Below, piece after piece: positions 17,332 to 27,393 of a stretch of DNA of 57,178 bases. Under the pieces are notes generated by a model. The model was not told where the DNA came from and did not search any database. It worked only from the letters and a program-made list of their open reading frames with translations. The stretch's first letter is position 1, and each line of letters starts with the position of its first letter. This DNA comes from Comamonadaceae bacterium PBBC2 (GTDB lineage Bacteria > Pseudomonadota > Gammaproteobacteria > Burkholderiales > Burkholderiaceae_C), in contig NKIO01000018.1 in NCBI GenBank assembly GCA_002255935.1, forward strand, positions 1 to 57,178. The letters run 5' to 3'. The position numbers and the translations under genes were made by a program.

Positions 17332-19107
17332 ATGTCCTTGACACTTGAACAACTCAACAGCGCCAGCCGAGAAGACGCCGCGCAAATGCTCGACGGGCTT
17401 TACGAGCACTCGCCGTGGATCGCCGAGCAGGCGCTCAACGAGGGCCCTTTCAAATCGCTGGCCCACCTCAAGCACGCCATGTGCGAGGTGCTGGCGCATG
17501 CTGGGCGTGAAGCGCAGCTGGGCCTGATCCGCGCCCACCCCGAGCTGGCCGGCAAAGCCATGGTCAGCAAAACACTGACGGCCGAATCGACCAACGAGCA
17601 AACCAAAGCGGGCCTGACCGACTGCACGCCTGAAGAGTTCGCCAAGATCCAAAAGCTCAACGCCGACTACAACGCCAAGTTCGGCTGGCCCTTCATCCTG
17701 GCGGTGCGCGGCCCGCGTGGCGTGGGCTACAACAAGCAGCAGATCATCGACGCCTTTGAGCGTCGCCTGCACGGCCACCCCGAGTTTGAGCTGGCCGAGT
17801 GCCTGCGCAACATCCACCGCATCGTCGAGATCCGCTTGAACGACAAGTTCGCCGTGGAGCCCACGCTGGGCCACCAGGTCTGGGACTGGCAAGAAAAGCT
17901 GGCGCAACACTCTGACCCTGGCTTTGCGGAACACGGCCAGCTGACGGTGACCTATTTGACCGACGCGCACCGCGCCTGCGCCCAGCGCATCACGCAAAAC
18001 ATGCGCGACTGCGGTTTTGACGAGGTCTACACCGACGCCGTGGGCAACGTGGTGGGCCGCTACCACCCGGCCACAGTGGGCGGCAAATACCTGCTGACCG
18101 GCAGCCACTACGACACCGTGCGCAACGGTGGCAAGTACGACGGGCGTTTGGGCATTTTTGTGCCCATGGCCTGCGTGCAGCAGCTGCACCAGCTGGGCAA
18201 ACGTCTGCCCTTTGGCATCGAGGTGGTGGCCTTTGCCGAAGAAGAAGGTCAGCGCTACAAAGCCACTTTCCTCGGCTCGGGCGCCTTGATCGGTGACTTC
18301 CAACCCGAATGGCTGGATCAACAAGACGCCGACGGCATCACCATGCGTGCGGCCATGCAGCACGCGGGCCTGTGCGTGGACGACATCCCCAAGATCCAGC
18401 GCGACCCCGCGCAGTACCTGGGCTTTATCGAAGTCCACATCGAGCAAGGCCCGGTGCTCAACGAAGTGAACATTCCGCTGGGCGTGGTCACATCGATCAA
18501 CGGCAGCGTGCGTTACCTGTGCGAGGTCATCGGCACCGCCAGCCACGCCGGCACCACCCCCATGGACCGCCGCCGCGACGCGGCCTGCGCGGTGGCCGAA
18601 CTGGCGCTGTACATGGAGCAACGCGCCGCCCAAGACGGCGACTCGGTGGCCACGATCGGCCAGCTGAATGTGCCCGGTGGCTCGATCAACGTCGTGCCCG
18701 GCCACTGCACCTTTAGCCTGGACATGCGCGCCCCCACCGACGCGCAGCGCGATGCGCTGGAAGCCGATGTGCTGAGCCAGCTCCAAGCGATTTGTGAGCG
18801 CCGAGGCGTGCGACACACCGCCGAGCAAACCATGCGCGCCGCCGCCGCCCCCAGCGCCGCCGAATGGCAAGCCCGCTGGGAACGCGCCGTGAGCGCCCAA
18901 GGCGTGCCGCTGTTCAAACTGCCCAGTGGCGCGGGCCACGACGCGATGAAGCTGCACGAAGTGATGCCGCAAGCCATGCTGTTCGTGCGCGGCGAAAACG
19001 CGGGCATCAGCCACAACCCGCTCGAATCCACCACCAGCGACGACATGCAGCTGTGCGTCGACGCCTTCAACCATGTTTTGAACCAACTCACTCAGGAACT
19101 GTCATGA
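17332..19107 (+). CDS. Fusion of OHCU decarboxylase (UraD) and allantoate amidohydrolase
   Basis: 591 aa from MSLTLEQLNS; the open frame upstream is repeat DNA. Residues 1-170 are OHCU decarboxylase, with the catalytic H69 in LIRAHPELAGK, the TAESTNEQ motif and FGWPFILAVRG; it makes S-allantoin. Residues about 180-591 are an M20-fold allantoate amidohydrolase/N-carbamoylase, with metal-site segments GSHYDTVRNGGKYDGRLG, FAEEEGQRYKA, GFIEVHIEQGPVL and SGAGHDAMKLHE. This half would hydrolyse allantoate to ureidoglycine plus ammonia and CO2. The two steps are not consecutive: the PuuE allantoinase step lies between them. The stop overlaps the next start (ATGA). Confidence 0.93.
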   Translation: MSLTLEQLNSASREDAAQMLDGLYEHSPWIAEQALNEGPFKSLAHLKHAMCEVLAHAGREAQLGLIRAHPELAGKAMVSKTLTAESTNEQTKAGLTDCTPEEFAKIQKLNADYNAKFGWPFILAVRGPRGVGYNKQQIIDAFERRLHGHPEFELAECLRNIHRIVEIRLNDKFAVEPTLGHQVWDWQEKLAQHSDPGFAEHGQLTVTYLTDAHRACAQRITQNMRDCGFDEVYTDAVGNVVGRYHPATVGGKYLLTGSHYDTVRNGGKYDGRLGIFVPMACVQQLHQLGKRLPFGIEVVAFAEEEGQRYKATFLGSGALIGDFQPEWLDQQDADGITMRAAMQHAGLCVDDIPKIQRDPAQYLGFIEVHIEQGPVLNEVNIPLGVVTSINGSVRYLCEVIGTASHAGTTPMDRRRDAACAVAELALYMEQRAAQDGDSVATIGQLNVPGGSINVVPGHCTFSLDMRAPTDAQRDALEADVLSQLQAICERRGVRHTAEQTMRAAAAPSAAEWQARWERAVSAQGVPLFKLPSGAGHDAMKLHEVMPQAMLFVRGENAGISHNPLESTTSDDMQLCVDAFNHVLNQLTQELS

Positions 19108-20357
19108 GCGCTACCGAAATGCAATACCAACAACTCGACGCCTGGATCGACGCGCACTTCGACGAGCAGGTCAAGTTCCTGCAAGCGCTGGTGCAAGTGC
19201 CCACCGACACGCCCCCCGGCAACAACGCACCACACGCCGAGCGCACCGCCGAGCTGCTCGCGCCCATGGGCTTTGAAGCCGAAAAACACGCCGTACCCCA
19301 AGCCGATGTGAAGGCCTACGGCTTGGAGTCCATCACCAACCTGATCGTGCGCCGCAAGTATGGCGAGGGAAAAACCATTGCCCTGAACGCCCACGGCGAC
19401 GTGGTGCCCCCCGGCGAAGGCTGGACCCACGACCCGTATGGCGGTGAAGTCCAAGACGGTGCCATGTATGGCCGTGCCACCGCCGTGAGCAAGTCAGACT
19501 TCTCCACCTTCACTTTCGCGACGCGTGCGCTGGAGTCACTCAAGGCCCCCCTCAAAGGCGGCGTGGAACTGCACTTCACCTACGACGAAGAGTTTGGCGG
19601 CGAAATGGGCCCCGGCTGGCTGCTGGCCCAAGGCCTGACCCAACCCGACTTGATGATCGCGGCGGGCTTCAGCTACGAAGTGGTCACCGCGCACAACGGC
19701 TGCCTTCAAATGGAAGTGACCGTGCAAGGCGAGATGGCCCACGCGGCCATCCCCGACAGCGGCACCGACGCGCTGCAAGGCGCGGTGCACATCCTGAACG
19801 CGCTGCACGCGCTGAACGCCGACTACAAAAAGACGACCTCGTCCGTCAAGGGCATCACCCACCCGTATCTGAACGTGGGCCAAATCAGCGGTGGCACCAA
19901 CACCAACGTGGTGCCCGGCAAGGTCGTGTTCAAACTCGACCGCCGCATGATCCCCGAAGAGAACCCTGCCGAAGTTGAAGCGTCCATCCGCCAGACCATC
20001 GAGTCTGCAGCGCAAAGCTTCAACCCACCCCGTGGCGGCAAAGCGCTCAAGGTCGACATCAAACGCCTGCTGTTGGCCAATGCCATGAAGCCGCTGGCGG
20101 GCAACCAGCCGCTGGTGGACGCCATTCAGAAACACGGCCAGACCGTGTTCGGCCAAGCCATCCCGGCTGTGGGTACACCGCTGTACACCGATGTGCGCCT
20201 GTATGTGGAGCGCGGCATTCCGGGTGTGATCTACGGCGCAGGCCCCCGCACCGTGCTGGAGAGCCACGCCAAACGCGCCGACGAGCGCGTGCAGCTGGAA
20301 GACGTGCGCCGCGCCACCAAGGTGGTGGCGCGCACGCTGCTGGACTTGCTGGCCTGA
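19104..20357 (+). CDS. M20-family metallohydrolase of unknown substrate
   Basis: 417 aa from ATG 19104, which overlaps the previous stop by 4 bp (ATGA), so it is translationally coupled to the uraD fusion. Family signatures are IALNAHGDVVPPGEGWTHDP (metal His/Asp), YGRATAVSKSD (second metal Asp; the usual GRG-x-x-D is changed to GRATAVSKSD) and HFTYDEEFGGEMGPGWLL (general-base Glu and metal Glu). A dimerisation domain with EMAHAAIPDSGTDALQGA follows. ArgE/DapE/ACY1-like enzymes hydrolyse N-acyl or N-carbamoyl bonds. By position it may process ureidoglycine/ureidoglycolate or another N-carbamoyl compound, since no ureidoglycolate lyase is in view. This is inference. Confidence 0.85.
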   Translation: MSATEMQYQQLDAWIDAHFDEQVKFLQALVQVPTDTPPGNNAPHAERTAELLAPMGFEAEKHAVPQADVKAYGLESITNLIVRRKYGEGKTIALNAHGDVVPPGEGWTHDPYGGEVQDGAMYGRATAVSKSDFSTFTFATRALESLKAPLKGGVELHFTYDEEFGGEMGPGWLLAQGLTQPDLMIAAGFSYEVVTAHNGCLQMEVTVQGEMAHAAIPDSGTDALQGAVHILNALHALNADYKKTTSSVKGITHPYLNVGQISGGTNTNVVPGKVVFKLDRRMIPEENPAEVEASIRQTIESAAQSFNPPRGGKALKVDIKRLLLANAMKPLAGNQPLVDAIQKHGQTVFGQAIPAVGTPLYTDVRLYVERGIPGVIYGAGPRTVLESHAKRADERVQLEDVRRATKVVARTLLDLLA

Positions 20358-21692
20358 TCAACCGCCGGTGAAGTCTTTCACCATGTTGCCGTACCACTGC
20401 AAGTCTTCTTGCCACAGGGCCTGGCGGCGGAAGTTGTCATCGGTCACGGTTTGCAAGATGTGGCCTTCTGGGCCCATCTTGTAGTCGAACTTCACGCTGA
20501 TCGCTTCGAGCGGTTCGGTGTTGACCAGCATGTAGCAGAGGTTGTCGATGATGACCGGCTTCATGGCTTGGTTTTTGGACTGCTGCGCGATGTAAGTCGA
20601 CACGCTGCGGCCCATGCGGTTGGCCACATGGCCGCTCTTGGGGTAATGGCCAAACTGCGGTGACACAGCGCCCACGCTGTCGCCGATCACAAACACGTTG
20701 GGGTCGTCCTTGAGGTTGTAGAACTCCGGGTGCACGGCTGCCCAGGTGCTGGGTTTGCCCTCCGGGGTCTTGCCAATGGCGCCCATCTTCCAGACCAGAT
20801 CGGCCGCTTGGTGGTGGCCCATGAAGATGGCGTCGTCGAACTTGAAATCGCCCGCCATGGTTTTGACCACCTTGTTGTAGGGGTCCAGCTCCTTCACGCC
20901 CGCATTGGGCACGTAGGTGATGATGTCGTCGTACAGCTCGTCAAAGGCCATGCGGTAACCGCCGCCAATGGGCATGATGCGTGGCTTGGGGTCGAGGATC
21001 AAAATCTTCGCGGGGATTTTGTGGCGCTTGAAATGGTCGGCCATCAAACACGCACGCTCGTACGGCGAGGGTGGGCAGCGGTGCGGTGGCGGGGGCAGCG
21101 TCATGACAAACGTGCCACCCTTGAAGCCTTTGATTTTTTGCTTGAGTGCCAGGTGCTCAGCGCTGGGCACATAGGCGCTGGAAAAATGCTTTTGGGTGTA
21201 AGCCGCCGCTGCGCGGTCATTGCCAAACCAAGGCTCGTAGGTCACGCGAATCCCGGCGGACACCACCAGCCAGTCGTAGTCCACAAAGCCTTGCGCGGTG
21301 TGCACGCGCTTTTTGTCGCGGTCGATGTCGGTGATTTCGGTTTGGACAAAGGTGTAACCCATGCGCTCGGCCGCAGCCGTGTAGGAGTGCACCAAGAAGG
21401 ACGTGTCCACCACGTCCACCAACCATTTGTTGCTGAGCGGGCAAGACCAGAAAATCGGGTTCTTTTCGAGCAGCACCACTTCCAGATCGGGTGCGTCCTC
21501 GCGCAAATGACGCGCTGTGGCCAAGCCACCCCAGCCGCCCCCCAAGATGACCACACGGCGCTTTTTGCCCTTGGGCATCAACTCGGTGGAGGGCGAAAAA
21601 AGAAAGGGCTGAGCGATGACAGCAGGGGACGCAGCAGACAGCGCGCCCAGTGCTGCCGCGCCCTTGAGGAGGGTGCGACGTGCGGTGGTCAT
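20358..21692 (-). CDS. Flavocytochrome-c sulfide dehydrogenase-like FAD flavoprotein with Tat signal
   Basis: 444 aa. The N terminus is a twin-arginine signal (TTARRTLLKGAAALGA), so the folded FAD protein should be exported. Then come the FAD-binding motif RRVVILGGGWGGLATARHL, FWSCPLSNKWLVDVVDTSFL, the redox-Cys region HRCPPSPYERACLM, the second FAD motif NVFVIGDSVGAVSPQFG and the FCSD C-terminal domain NLCYMLVNTEPLEAISVKF. These match the FccB flavoprotein family that oxidises sulfide. No cytochrome partner (fccA) is adjacent. The start 21692 was preferred over 21734 because the Tat motif then begins at the N terminus. It is convergent with the M20 gene with no spacer. Confidence 0.85.
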   Translation of the reverse strand: MTTARRTLLKGAAALGALSAASPAVIAQPFLFSPSTELMPKGKKRRVVILGGGWGGLATARHLREDAPDLEVVLLEKNPIFWSCPLSNKWLVDVVDTSFLVHSYTAAAERMGYTFVQTEITDIDRDKKRVHTAQGFVDYDWLVVSAGIRVTYEPWFGNDRAAAAYTQKHFSSAYVPSAEHLALKQKIKGFKGGTFVMTLPPPPHRCPPSPYERACLMADHFKRHKIPAKILILDPKPRIMPIGGGYRMAFDELYDDIITYVPNAGVKELDPYNKVVKTMAGDFKFDDAIFMGHHQAADLVWKMGAIGKTPEGKPSTWAAVHPEFYNLKDDPNVFVIGDSVGAVSPQFGHYPKSGHVANRMGRSVSTYIAQQSKNQAMKPVIIDNLCYMLVNTEPLEAISVKFDYKMGPEGHILQTVTDDNFRRQALWQEDLQWYGNMVKDFTGG

Positions 21693-21905
21693 AAAGGACT
21701 TCCGTGAATATGAAAAGGAAACCTGTCGGCGCATGAGAGAAGCAAAGCTTCAATGCCTCGAAGGCAGGTTGCTCGGGCGCTGGGCACGAGACTGCTGGAT
21801 CTTACGCGATCACCGGTGAACGCCCGGTTTCATCCATGGCTTGAGGCAATCGATCCATTCCATGGGTTCACTCAGGGTTTTTCCGAGTCACGTGAATTTG
21901 AATTT

Positions 21906-21913
21906 TGTATACA
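21906..21913. promoter_or_regulatory. TGTATACA box before the NCS2 permease (candidate GntR operator, site 3)
   Basis: The perfect palindrome in the context gaattTTGTATACAgttcag ends 14 bp before the -24 element of the sigma-54-type promoter and 78 bp before the permease start. The close spacing suggests a repressor or activator site acting on that promoter. Confidence 0.6.
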
Positions 21914-21927
21914 GTTCAGCACACAAG

Positions 21928-21944
21928 TTGGCACACATATAGCC
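21928..21944 (+). promoter_or_regulatory. Sigma-54-type promoter for the NCS2 permease
   Basis: TTGGCACACATATAGCC has a perfect -24 block TTGGCAC and GG-N10-GC spacing; the -12 block is TAGC instead of TTGC. It would start transcription about 35 bp before the ATG at 21992. Sigma-54 control fits nitrogen-limitation induction of purine uptake. Confidence 0.6.
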
Positions 21945-21991
21945 AATTTGGGATGTTTCCCCACCCTGTTTACTAGCAAGGAGCCCCCTCC

Positions 21992-23479
21992 ATGAGTTCA
22001 ACCATCCACCCCGTGGACGAGAAGCTGCCCTCGGGCCAACTCGCCGCTTTGGGCCTGCAACACGTGCTGGTGATGTACGCCGGCGCCGTGGCCGTGCCCC
22101 TGATCGTGGGCCGTGCCCTCAAGCTCAGCCCGCAAGACGTGGCCTATTTGATTTCAGCCGACTTGTTCTGTTGTGGTCTGGTGACGCTGATCCAGTCGCT
22201 GGGCGCGACACAGCTCTTCGGTATTCGCCTGCCCGTCATGATGGGCGTGACCTTTGCATCCGTGGCCCCCATGGTGGCCATGGCCAACGCCAACCCCGGT
22301 GAAATGGGGGCGCAGCTGATCTTTGGCTCCATCATCGGGGCGGGCATCATCTCGATCCTGATCGCGCCGCTGGTCAGCCGCATGCTGCGTTTCTTCCCGC
22401 CCGTGGTCACCGGCACCATCATTGCCGTGATCGGCATCAGCTTGATGCGCATCGGCATCAACTGGATTTTTGGCAACCCCTTCGGCCCCACCGCCCCAAG
22501 CGTGGTGACGCCCGAGCACAAAGCCTGGTTGGAAGCGGCCACTGCTGCTGCCGCAGCGCCTGGCTCGGTGCTGCCTGCCGTGCCCAAAGACCTGGCCTTG
22601 CTGCCCAAGATGCCCAACCCCAAATACGCCGAACTCGGCGGTGTGGGCGTGGCCGCTTTGGTGCTGGTCTCGATCTTGTTGATCGCCCGCTATGCCAAAG
22701 GCTTTGTGGCCAACATCTCGGTGCTCTTGGGCATCGTGATTGGTGGCGTGGTGGCCACGGCCATGGGCATGATGACGTTTGACAAAGTCGGCAAAGCCGA
22801 TTGGTTCGGCTTGGTGACGCCATTCCACTTTGGCATGCCCGTGTTTGACCCGGTCCTGATTTTGACCATGACGCTGGTCATGATCGTGGTGATGATCGAG
22901 TCCACCGGCATGTTCTTGGCCTTGGGCGAGATGACCGACAAGAAAGTCGACCAATCCGCCCTCACACGCGGTCTGCGCACCGACGGTCTGGGCACCTTGA
23001 TTGGCGGCATTTTCAACACCTTCCCCTACACCAGCTTCTCGCAAAACGTGGGCCTGGTGGCCGTGACCGGCGTCAAGAGCCGCTTTGTCTGCGTGGCCGG
23101 TGGCTTGATCTTGGTGGCACTGGGCCTCTTGCCCAAGATGGCCGCTTTGGTCGAGTCCCTGCCCACCGTGGTGCTGGGCGGCGCGGGTCTGGTGATGTTC
23201 GGCATGGTGGCTGCCACCGGCATCCGCATCCTGGGCGGCGTGGACTTCAAGAACAACCGCTTCAACGCCCTGATCGTCGCGATTTCGATCGGCATCGGCA
23301 TGATCCCGCTGATCGCGCCTAACTTCAAACAGTGGATGCCGCACAACCTGCACCCCCTGATCGAGTCGGGCATCTTGCTGGCCTCCATCAGCGCGGTGAT
23401 CTTGAACCTGTTCTTCAATGGCGCCAGCGGTGACAACCGCGACGCCATCGAGGCGGCCAAGCAGGCGGAAGCCCACTGA
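21992..23479 (+). CDS. NCS2-family xanthine/urate permease
   Basis: 495 aa, about 14 membrane helices. The NCS2 signature SFSQNVGLVAVTGVKSR is intact (residues about 350-366), as is the upstream GEMTDKKVDQSALTRGLRTDG region that lines the substrate site. The early segment LGLQHVLVMYAGAVAVPLIVG is typical of the XanQ/UacT/PbuX group of nucleobase:cation symporters. An AAGGAG ribosome site lies 8 nt before the ATG. It is preceded by both a TGTATACA box and a sigma-54-type promoter, so it should respond to purine presence and nitrogen need. Xanthine, urate or both could be carried. Confidence 0.92.
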   Translation: MSSTIHPVDEKLPSGQLAALGLQHVLVMYAGAVAVPLIVGRALKLSPQDVAYLISADLFCCGLVTLIQSLGATQLFGIRLPVMMGVTFASVAPMVAMANANPGEMGAQLIFGSIIGAGIISILIAPLVSRMLRFFPPVVTGTIIAVIGISLMRIGINWIFGNPFGPTAPSVVTPEHKAWLEAATAAAAAPGSVLPAVPKDLALLPKMPNPKYAELGGVGVAALVLVSILLIARYAKGFVANISVLLGIVIGGVVATAMGMMTFDKVGKADWFGLVTPFHFGMPVFDPVLILTMTLVMIVVMIESTGMFLALGEMTDKKVDQSALTRGLRTDGLGTLIGGIFNTFPYTSFSQNVGLVAVTGVKSRFVCVAGGLILVALGLLPKMAALVESLPTVVLGGAGLVMFGMVAATGIRILGGVDFKNNRFNALIVAISIGIGMIPLIAPNFKQWMPHNLHPLIESGILLASISAVILNLFFNGASGDNRDAIEAAKQAEAH

Positions 23480-23482
23480 GCG

Positions 23483-23594
23483 GTAGGAGCTTGCCCTGTA
23501 AGCGATCTGCTGTCGCTGATCGCCAGCAGGGCTGGCTCCTACAAATCACGTCTTTAAAAACCAATAGCCAGCAGGGCTGGCGCCCACAAATCAC
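23483..23594. repeat. Family A palindrome and partial copy after the permease
   Basis: Arms gtaggagcttgccctg... (23483-23506) and ...ctggctcctac (23519-23542) pair with a few mismatches in the middle. The right part, GCCAGCAGGGCTGGCkCCyACAAATCAC, recurs as a second 28-nt copy at 23567-23594, giving a direct repeat of 23522-23549. The outer ends GTAGGAGC and GCTCCTACA match the elements at 17218 and 38801. Confidence 0.8.
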
Positions 23595-23600
23595 ACCCTC

Positions 23601-23629
23601 AAAAGGCCAAGCCAAGTGCTTGGCCTTTT
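23601..23629 (+). terminator. Rho-independent terminator after the permease
   Basis: A perfect 11-bp stem aaaaggccaag / cttggcctttt with a 7-nt loop is followed by gcttttt. It lies about 120 bp after the permease stop and 85 bp before maeB. Confidence 0.85.
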
Positions 23630-23713
23630 GCTTTTTGGTGCGGTAATCCCCATCCAAACCGAGTTACAAATGGGTTACGCTCAGGGTGTAAATCCCCTCC
23701 GTTGGAACCCGAA

Positions 23714-26011
<2,298 letters not shown>

Positions 26012-26063
26012 GGCTGGTGCAACGGTGCGCCCTGACAAGGTGCACTTGGGGACAAGTCCTCTG

Positions 26064-26118
26064 AAAAACCTGTTTTGGTGCACGACAGCCCCCTGCTGTG
26101 CACCAAACAGGTTTTTTT
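26064..26118 (+). terminator. Strong terminator after maeB
   Basis: aaaaacctgttttggtgcac pairs with gtgcaccaaacaggttttt (one bulged base), with an inner gacagc/gctgt extension. A run of seven T ends it. It starts 53 bp after the maeB stop. Confidence 0.88.
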
Positions 26119-26129
26119 ACAGGGGAATG

Positions 26130-26149
26130 CCCTGACCAACGCGTCAGGG
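26130..26149. promoter_or_regulatory. Inverted repeat upstream of the sigma-54-type promoter of the ABC transporter
   Basis: ccctgac-caacgc-gtcaggg, a 7-6-7 repeat that ends 13 bp before the -24 element. It may be a regulator site. It does not match the NtrC consensus. Confidence 0.35.
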
Positions 26150-26162
26150 GCTTGGCTGATAA

Positions 26163-26179
26163 TGGGCACTGAATTTGCT
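26163..26179 (+). promoter_or_regulatory. Sigma-54-type promoter for the ABC binding-protein gene
   Basis: TGGGCACTGAATTTGCT fits the -24/-12 consensus with GG-N10-GC spacing and a perfect TTTGCT -12 block; only the second base differs from TTGGCAC. Transcription would begin about 30 bp before the ATG at 26220. Confidence 0.6.
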
Positions 26180-26219
26180 AGACAAGATTCACCGTTTATT
26201 TGCCCTCAGGAGCCTTCTT

Positions 26220-27254
26220 ATGCACAAGCGTTTCTTCCTCAAGACCACCGCCATGCTGGCCGCGGTTGCCGCTTTTGGTACCGCCCAAGCCCAAACCACC
26301 CCCATCAAGTTCCAGATGGACTGGCGCTTCGAAGGCCCTGCGGCTTTCTTTTTGGTGCCTGGCGCCAATGGCTACTTCAAAGATGCCAAGCTGGACGTGA
26401 CCGTGGACTCGGGCAACGGTTCGGGCGGCGCGGTCACCCGCGTGGCTTCGGGCACGTACGACTTGGGTTTTGCCGACTTGGCCGCCCTGATGGAATTCCA
26501 CGCCAACAACCCCGATGCGCCCAACAAGCCTGTGGCCATCATGATGGTTTACAACAACACGCCCGCTTCGGTCATGGCCCTGAAGAAGTCCGGCATCAAG
26601 ACCCCCGCCGACTTGGCTGGCAAAAAGCTGGGCGCGCCTGTGTTTGACGCGGGTCGCCGTGCTTTCCCCATCTTCCAGAAAGCCAACGGCATCGGCAACG
26701 TGGCCTGGACCGCCATGGACCCCCCACTGCGTGAAACCATGCTGGTGCGCGGCGACGTGGACGCCATCACCGGCTTCACCTTCACCTCGCTGCTCAACAT
26801 CGAAGCGCGTGGCGTGAAGGCTGAGGACGTGGTCGTGATGCAATACCCCGACTACGGCGTGAAGCTGTATGGCAACGCCATCATCGCTTCGCCCAAGATC
26901 CTGAAAGAAAACCCCGCCGCTGTGAAAGCCTTCCTGGCCGCCTTCACCAAAGGCGCCAAGGACGTGATCACCAACCCCGCCAAAGCGATTGAAACCGTGA
27001 AGGCCCGCGACGGCATCATCAACGTGGAACTGGAAACCCGCCGCCTGAAGCTGGCCATTGACACCGTGATCAACAGCCCCGACGCGCACGCCGAAGGCTT
27101 CGGTCAGGTCAAAGGCCCCCGCCTGTCGCTGATGGCTTCGCAAGTGTCGGATGCCTTCAACACCAAGACCCGCGTCAAGGCCGACGATGTCTGGAACGGC
27201 TCCTTCTTGCCCACCGCCAAAGAGCTGGACATCTTGCCCAAAATCAAGAAGTGA
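26220..27254 (+). CDS. ABC transporter substrate-binding protein, NMT1/SsuA family
   Basis: 344 aa. The signal peptide is MHKRFFLKTTAMLAAVAAFGTAQAQ. The mature start TTPIKFQMDWRFEGPAAFFL is typical of NMT1/THI5-like receptors of the nitrate/sulfonate/pyrimidine group. AGGAG lies upstream of ATG 26220. A hairpin terminator separates it from the ATPase gene 139 bp downstream, a layout that gives more receptor than transporter. Neighbouring purine and urea genes and a sigma-54-type promoter suggest a nitrogenous ligand such as a purine or pyrimidine catabolite. Taurine, sulfonate or HMP cannot be excluded. Confidence 0.87.
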   Translation: MHKRFFLKTTAMLAAVAAFGTAQAQTTPIKFQMDWRFEGPAAFFLVPGANGYFKDAKLDVTVDSGNGSGGAVTRVASGTYDLGFADLAALMEFHANNPDAPNKPVAIMMVYNNTPASVMALKKSGIKTPADLAGKKLGAPVFDAGRRAFPIFQKANGIGNVAWTAMDPPLRETMLVRGDVDAITGFTFTSLLNIEARGVKAEDVVVMQYPDYGVKLYGNAIIASPKILKENPAAVKAFLAAFTKGAKDVITNPAKAIETVKARDGIINVELETRRLKLAIDTVINSPDAHAEGFGQVKGPRLSLMASQVSDAFNTKTRVKADDVWNGSFLPTAKELDILPKIKK

Positions 27255-27317
27255 TCTGCATCCGGTCTGATCTCGCATCGGACCGGCGCGGCTGAAACCC
27301 AGCCATAGCCCACCCAC

Positions 27318-27340
27318 AACCGCAGCCTAGCGCTGCGGTT
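27318..27340 (+). terminator. Terminator/attenuator between binding protein and ATPase genes
   Basis: A perfect 9-bp stem aaccgcagc / gctgcggtt with loop ctagc is followed by tgtttg. It lies 63 bp after the binding-protein stop and 15 bp before a TGTATACA box, so the downstream genes may have their own promoter. Confidence 0.7.
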
Positions 27341-27355
27341 TGTTTGGGCCTCACT

Positions 27356-27363
27356 TGTATACA
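27356..27363. promoter_or_regulatory. TGTATACA box before the ABC ATPase gene (candidate GntR operator, site 4)
   Basis: The perfect palindrome in the context cacTTGTATACAcgttcg lies 30 bp before the ATPase ATG. It is the only one of the four sites inside a transporter operon and links this importer, and probably ureD downstream, to the purine regulon. Confidence 0.55.
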
Positions 27364-27393
27364 CGTTCGAACACCATTTCCCGAGTTCACACC

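Larger units (their letters stand above)
21693..21991. other. Regulatory intergenic region before the NCS2 permease
   Basis: 299 bp between divergent genes. An 80-codon open frame crosses it (21753-21995) but lacks family features and is not called. The right half holds a TGTATACA box and a sigma-54-type promoter, both entered separately. The left half shows no clear hairpin or repeat. Confidence 0.7.

Noticed and set aside
16906..19086. 726-codon minus-strand open frame opposite the uraD fusion
   Set aside because: Antisense shadow of a well-supported enzyme fusion; its translation is Val/His/Ala-rich with no motif.
21753..21995. 80-codon plus-strand ORF before the permease
   Set aside because: It runs across the TGTATACA box and sigma-54-type promoter, lacks a ribosome site and has no domain; regulatory DNA is the simpler reading.
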